Shown here: positions 13,362-14,805 of the stretch, in pieces | Position numbering within the stretch: the stretch's first letter is position 1 | Layout: each line of letters opens with the position of its first letter | DNA from: an uncultured Oscillospiraceae bacterium | GTDB taxonomy: Bacteria; Bacillota; Clostridia; Oscillospirales; Oscillospiraceae | Assembly: GCA_934561175.1 (NCBI GenBank) | Contig: CAKTFW010000038.1 | Span: forward strand, 1-14,805 | Reading direction: 5' to 3' | Length of the DNA stretch: 14,805 bases | The notes under the pieces: generated by a model | Database searches by the model: none | What the model saw: only the letters and a program-made list of their open reading frames with translations | Told to the model about the DNA's origin: nothing | Program-made: the position numbers and the translations under genes

Positions 13362-14805
13362 TGTCGTTTACATCCTGGGCCTTTGTGGCCTTTGTCCTGG
13401 GGACGCTGCTGGCGTATTATATACTGCCGAAGCGGCTGCAGTGGAGAATCCTGCTGCTGGCAAGTTACGGGTTCTACCTGTCGGGTGGTACGCGCACGGT
13501 CTGGTATCTGCTTTTCACCACGCTGAGTGTTTATCTGGCGGGGCGGTTGCTGGACGCCTTAAATCGCCGCAGGGCTGCGGCGGATCGGGCGGAAAAAGAG
13601 CGGCTGACCCGAAAGAAAAAGCTGGTGGTGCTTGCAGCGCTGCTTGCCAACTTCGGCCTGCTTTATGTGTTGAAATATTGGAGCTTTACGGTGGAGCAGC
13701 TGCAGCCGCTTTTTGGCGGAAAGCTGCGATCCGCCGATTTTGTACTGCCGCTGGGCGTTTCTTTTTATACCTTTCAGGCAGTCGGCTATGTGATTGACTG
13801 CTACCGGGGAAAATATCCGGCGGAGCGCAACCCGGCGCGGCTTGCGCTGTTTACCTCGTTCTTTCCACAGATGGTGCAGGGGCCTATCAGCCGTTACGGC
13901 GAGCTTGGTCCGCAGCTGATGGCGCAGCATGATTTTGATGCAACCGAGGTGAAATACGGCATCCAGCTGGTGCTTTGGGGCTATTTCAAAAAGCTGGTTA
14001 TTGCCGAGCGGGCGGGCGTTGTTGTCTCGGAAATCTTCGACCATTACACAAGCTATGGCGGCGCGATGCTGGCGGTTGGTGTGCTGTTCTACTGTATCCA
14101 GCTCTACTGCGATTTTTCCGGCGGTATTGATATTACGCGCGGTGTAGCGGAACTGTTTGGCATTCATCTGGCAGAGAATTTCCGTCGCCCGATTTATGCA
14201 ACTTCGCTGGCGGACTACTGGCGGCGTTGGCATATTACGCTGGGACAGTGGATGCGGGACTATCTGTTCTATCCGCTCTCGCTCTCCAAACCACTGGGCC
14301 GGTTGGGCAAGTGGAGCCGCCGCAAAATAGGCGGCAAGTTGGGCAAGGTGATTCCCACCTCGATCGCCACCTTTGTAGTGTATTTTGTCATTGGCGTTTG
14401 GCACGGCGCGAATTTTCGATACCTGGTTTTCGGCCTCTGGAACGGTACGATTATTACGACATCCTTTCTGCTGGAAGGGCGGTTTCAGGCGCTTTGCGCC
14501 AGAGCGCACATTGCGCGGGAAGGAAAATTTTGGCACGGCGTCCGTCTGATCCGGACGAATGTGCTGGTATTCTTTGGCCGTTATCTGACCCGCGCACCGC
14601 GGTTAATGGCGGCACTGTGGATGATGGCGCAGCTGGTGCGCAATCCGCAGCTTTCCAATCTCTGGGATGGCACAATCCTGACCCTGGGTCTGACCGGAAA
14701 AGACCTTGTGATTGTTCTGCTTGGCCAGCTTGCCGTGCTGGTGCTGGAATTTTTCCAGGAACGGGGTGTCAAAATCCGCGCGGCGCTGGAGCAGCGCCAC
14801 TGGCT
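13361..14805 (+). CDS. MBOAT-family O-acyltransferase, AlgI/DltB-like (runs off right edge)
   Basis: Open from ATG 13361 to the window end, at least 481 residues with no stop, so the C-terminus is missing. It is a polytopic membrane protein with the MBOAT signatures: LGVSFYTFQAVGY (131-143), FFPQMVQGPISRY (167-179), YWRRWHITLGQWMRDYLFYP (286-305, His291) and GVWHGANF (345-352, His348, the invariant MBOAT histidine). It is longer than DltB (about 400) and closer in layout to AlgI/PatA-type enzymes (about 460-520), which O-acetylate exopolysaccharides or peptidoglycan. Here the preceding ligase and carrier suggest that it takes an aminoacyl group from the carrier and passes it across the membrane to a surface polymer. 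The polymer is unknown. Confidence 0.92.
   Translation, partial: MSFTSWAFVAFVLGTLLAYYILPKRLQWRILLLASYGFYLSGGTRTVWYLLFTTLSVYLAGRLLDALNRRRAAADRAEKERLTRKKKLVVLAALLANFGLLYVLKYWSFTVEQLQPLFGGKLRSADFVLPLGVSFYTFQAVGYVIDCYRGKYPAERNPARLALFTSFFPQMVQGPISRYGELGPQLMAQHDFDATEVKYGIQLVLWGYFKKLVIAERAGVVVSEIFDHYTSYGGAMLAVGVLFYCIQLYCDFSGGIDITRGVAELFGIHLAENFRRPIYATSLADYWRRWHITLGQWMRDYLFYPLSLSKPLGRLGKWSRRKIGGKLGKVIPTSIATFVVYFVIGVWHGANFRYLVFGLWNGTIITTSFLLEGRFQALCARAHIAREGKFWHGVRLIRTNVLVFFGRYLTRAPRLMAALWMMAQLVRNPQLSNLWDGTILTLGLTGKDLVIVLLGQLAVLVLEFFQERGVKIRAALEQRHW

Noticed and set aside
13559..14536. Long antisense open frame (minus strand) inside the MBOAT gene
   Set aside because: It lies opposite a gene with clear MBOAT motifs, and its product is rich in Arg, His, Gln and Pro with no recognisable domain. 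The forward frame explains the DNA.
1..14805. Mobile elements, CRISPR arrays, tRNA or rRNA genes
   Set aside because: No transposase or integrase motifs, no spaced direct repeats and no cloverleaf-like segments were seen in reading the window.

Overview
The window looks like chromosomal DNA from a moderately GC-rich Firmicute of the class Clostridia, probably an Oscillospiraceae/Ruminococcaceae-like gut anaerobe. This is inferred from consensus sigma-A promoters, strong Shine-Dalgarno sites, a VanR/VanS-type two-component pair, a purine-riboswitch-like leader and the gene families present. No genus can be named from sequence alone. No tRNA, rRNA, insertion sequence, CRISPR array or phage gene was seen.

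Layout. 1-361: possible C-terminal end of an unrecognised gene, a terminator, then a promoter overlapped by a perfect 22-bp palindrome. 362-2078: MarR regulator and MATE efflux pump, overlapping by 17 nt. 2202-3548: membrane diguanylate cyclase with its own promoter, ending at a strong bidirectional terminator. 3615-5634 (minus): histidine kinase and OmpR-type response regulator. 5886-7345 (plus, divergent from that pair): phosphatidylserine synthase and phosphatidylserine decarboxylase, i.e. phosphatidylethanolamine synthesis, behind a leader that contains an intrinsic terminator. 7408-9006: consensus promoter, purine-riboswitch-like leader and a COG2509-type FAD-dependent dehydrogenase. 9087-10271: crotonase-fold protein and VOC/glyoxalase-fold protein. 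10343-10630 (minus): small zinc-ribbon protein.

10829 to the right edge is the most interesting part. It is a tightly packed operon of an amino-acid adenylating enzyme, a GNAT-family protein, a small carrier protein and an AlgI/DltB-type MBOAT acyltransferase that runs off the window. It has the logic of the teichoic-acid D-alanylation (Dlt) system: activate an amino acid, load a carrier, export and transfer by an MBOAT. It differs in gene order, has an added GNAT gene, has an AlgI-like rather than short DltB-like MBOAT, and has an amino-acid pocket unlike DltA. It is the best candidate for an undescribed cell-surface aminoacylation (or N-acyl-aminoacylation) pathway.

Several units relate to the cell envelope (MATE export, two-component sensing, phospholipid headgroup synthesis, Dlt-like modification), but apart from the operons themselves any functional link is inference.
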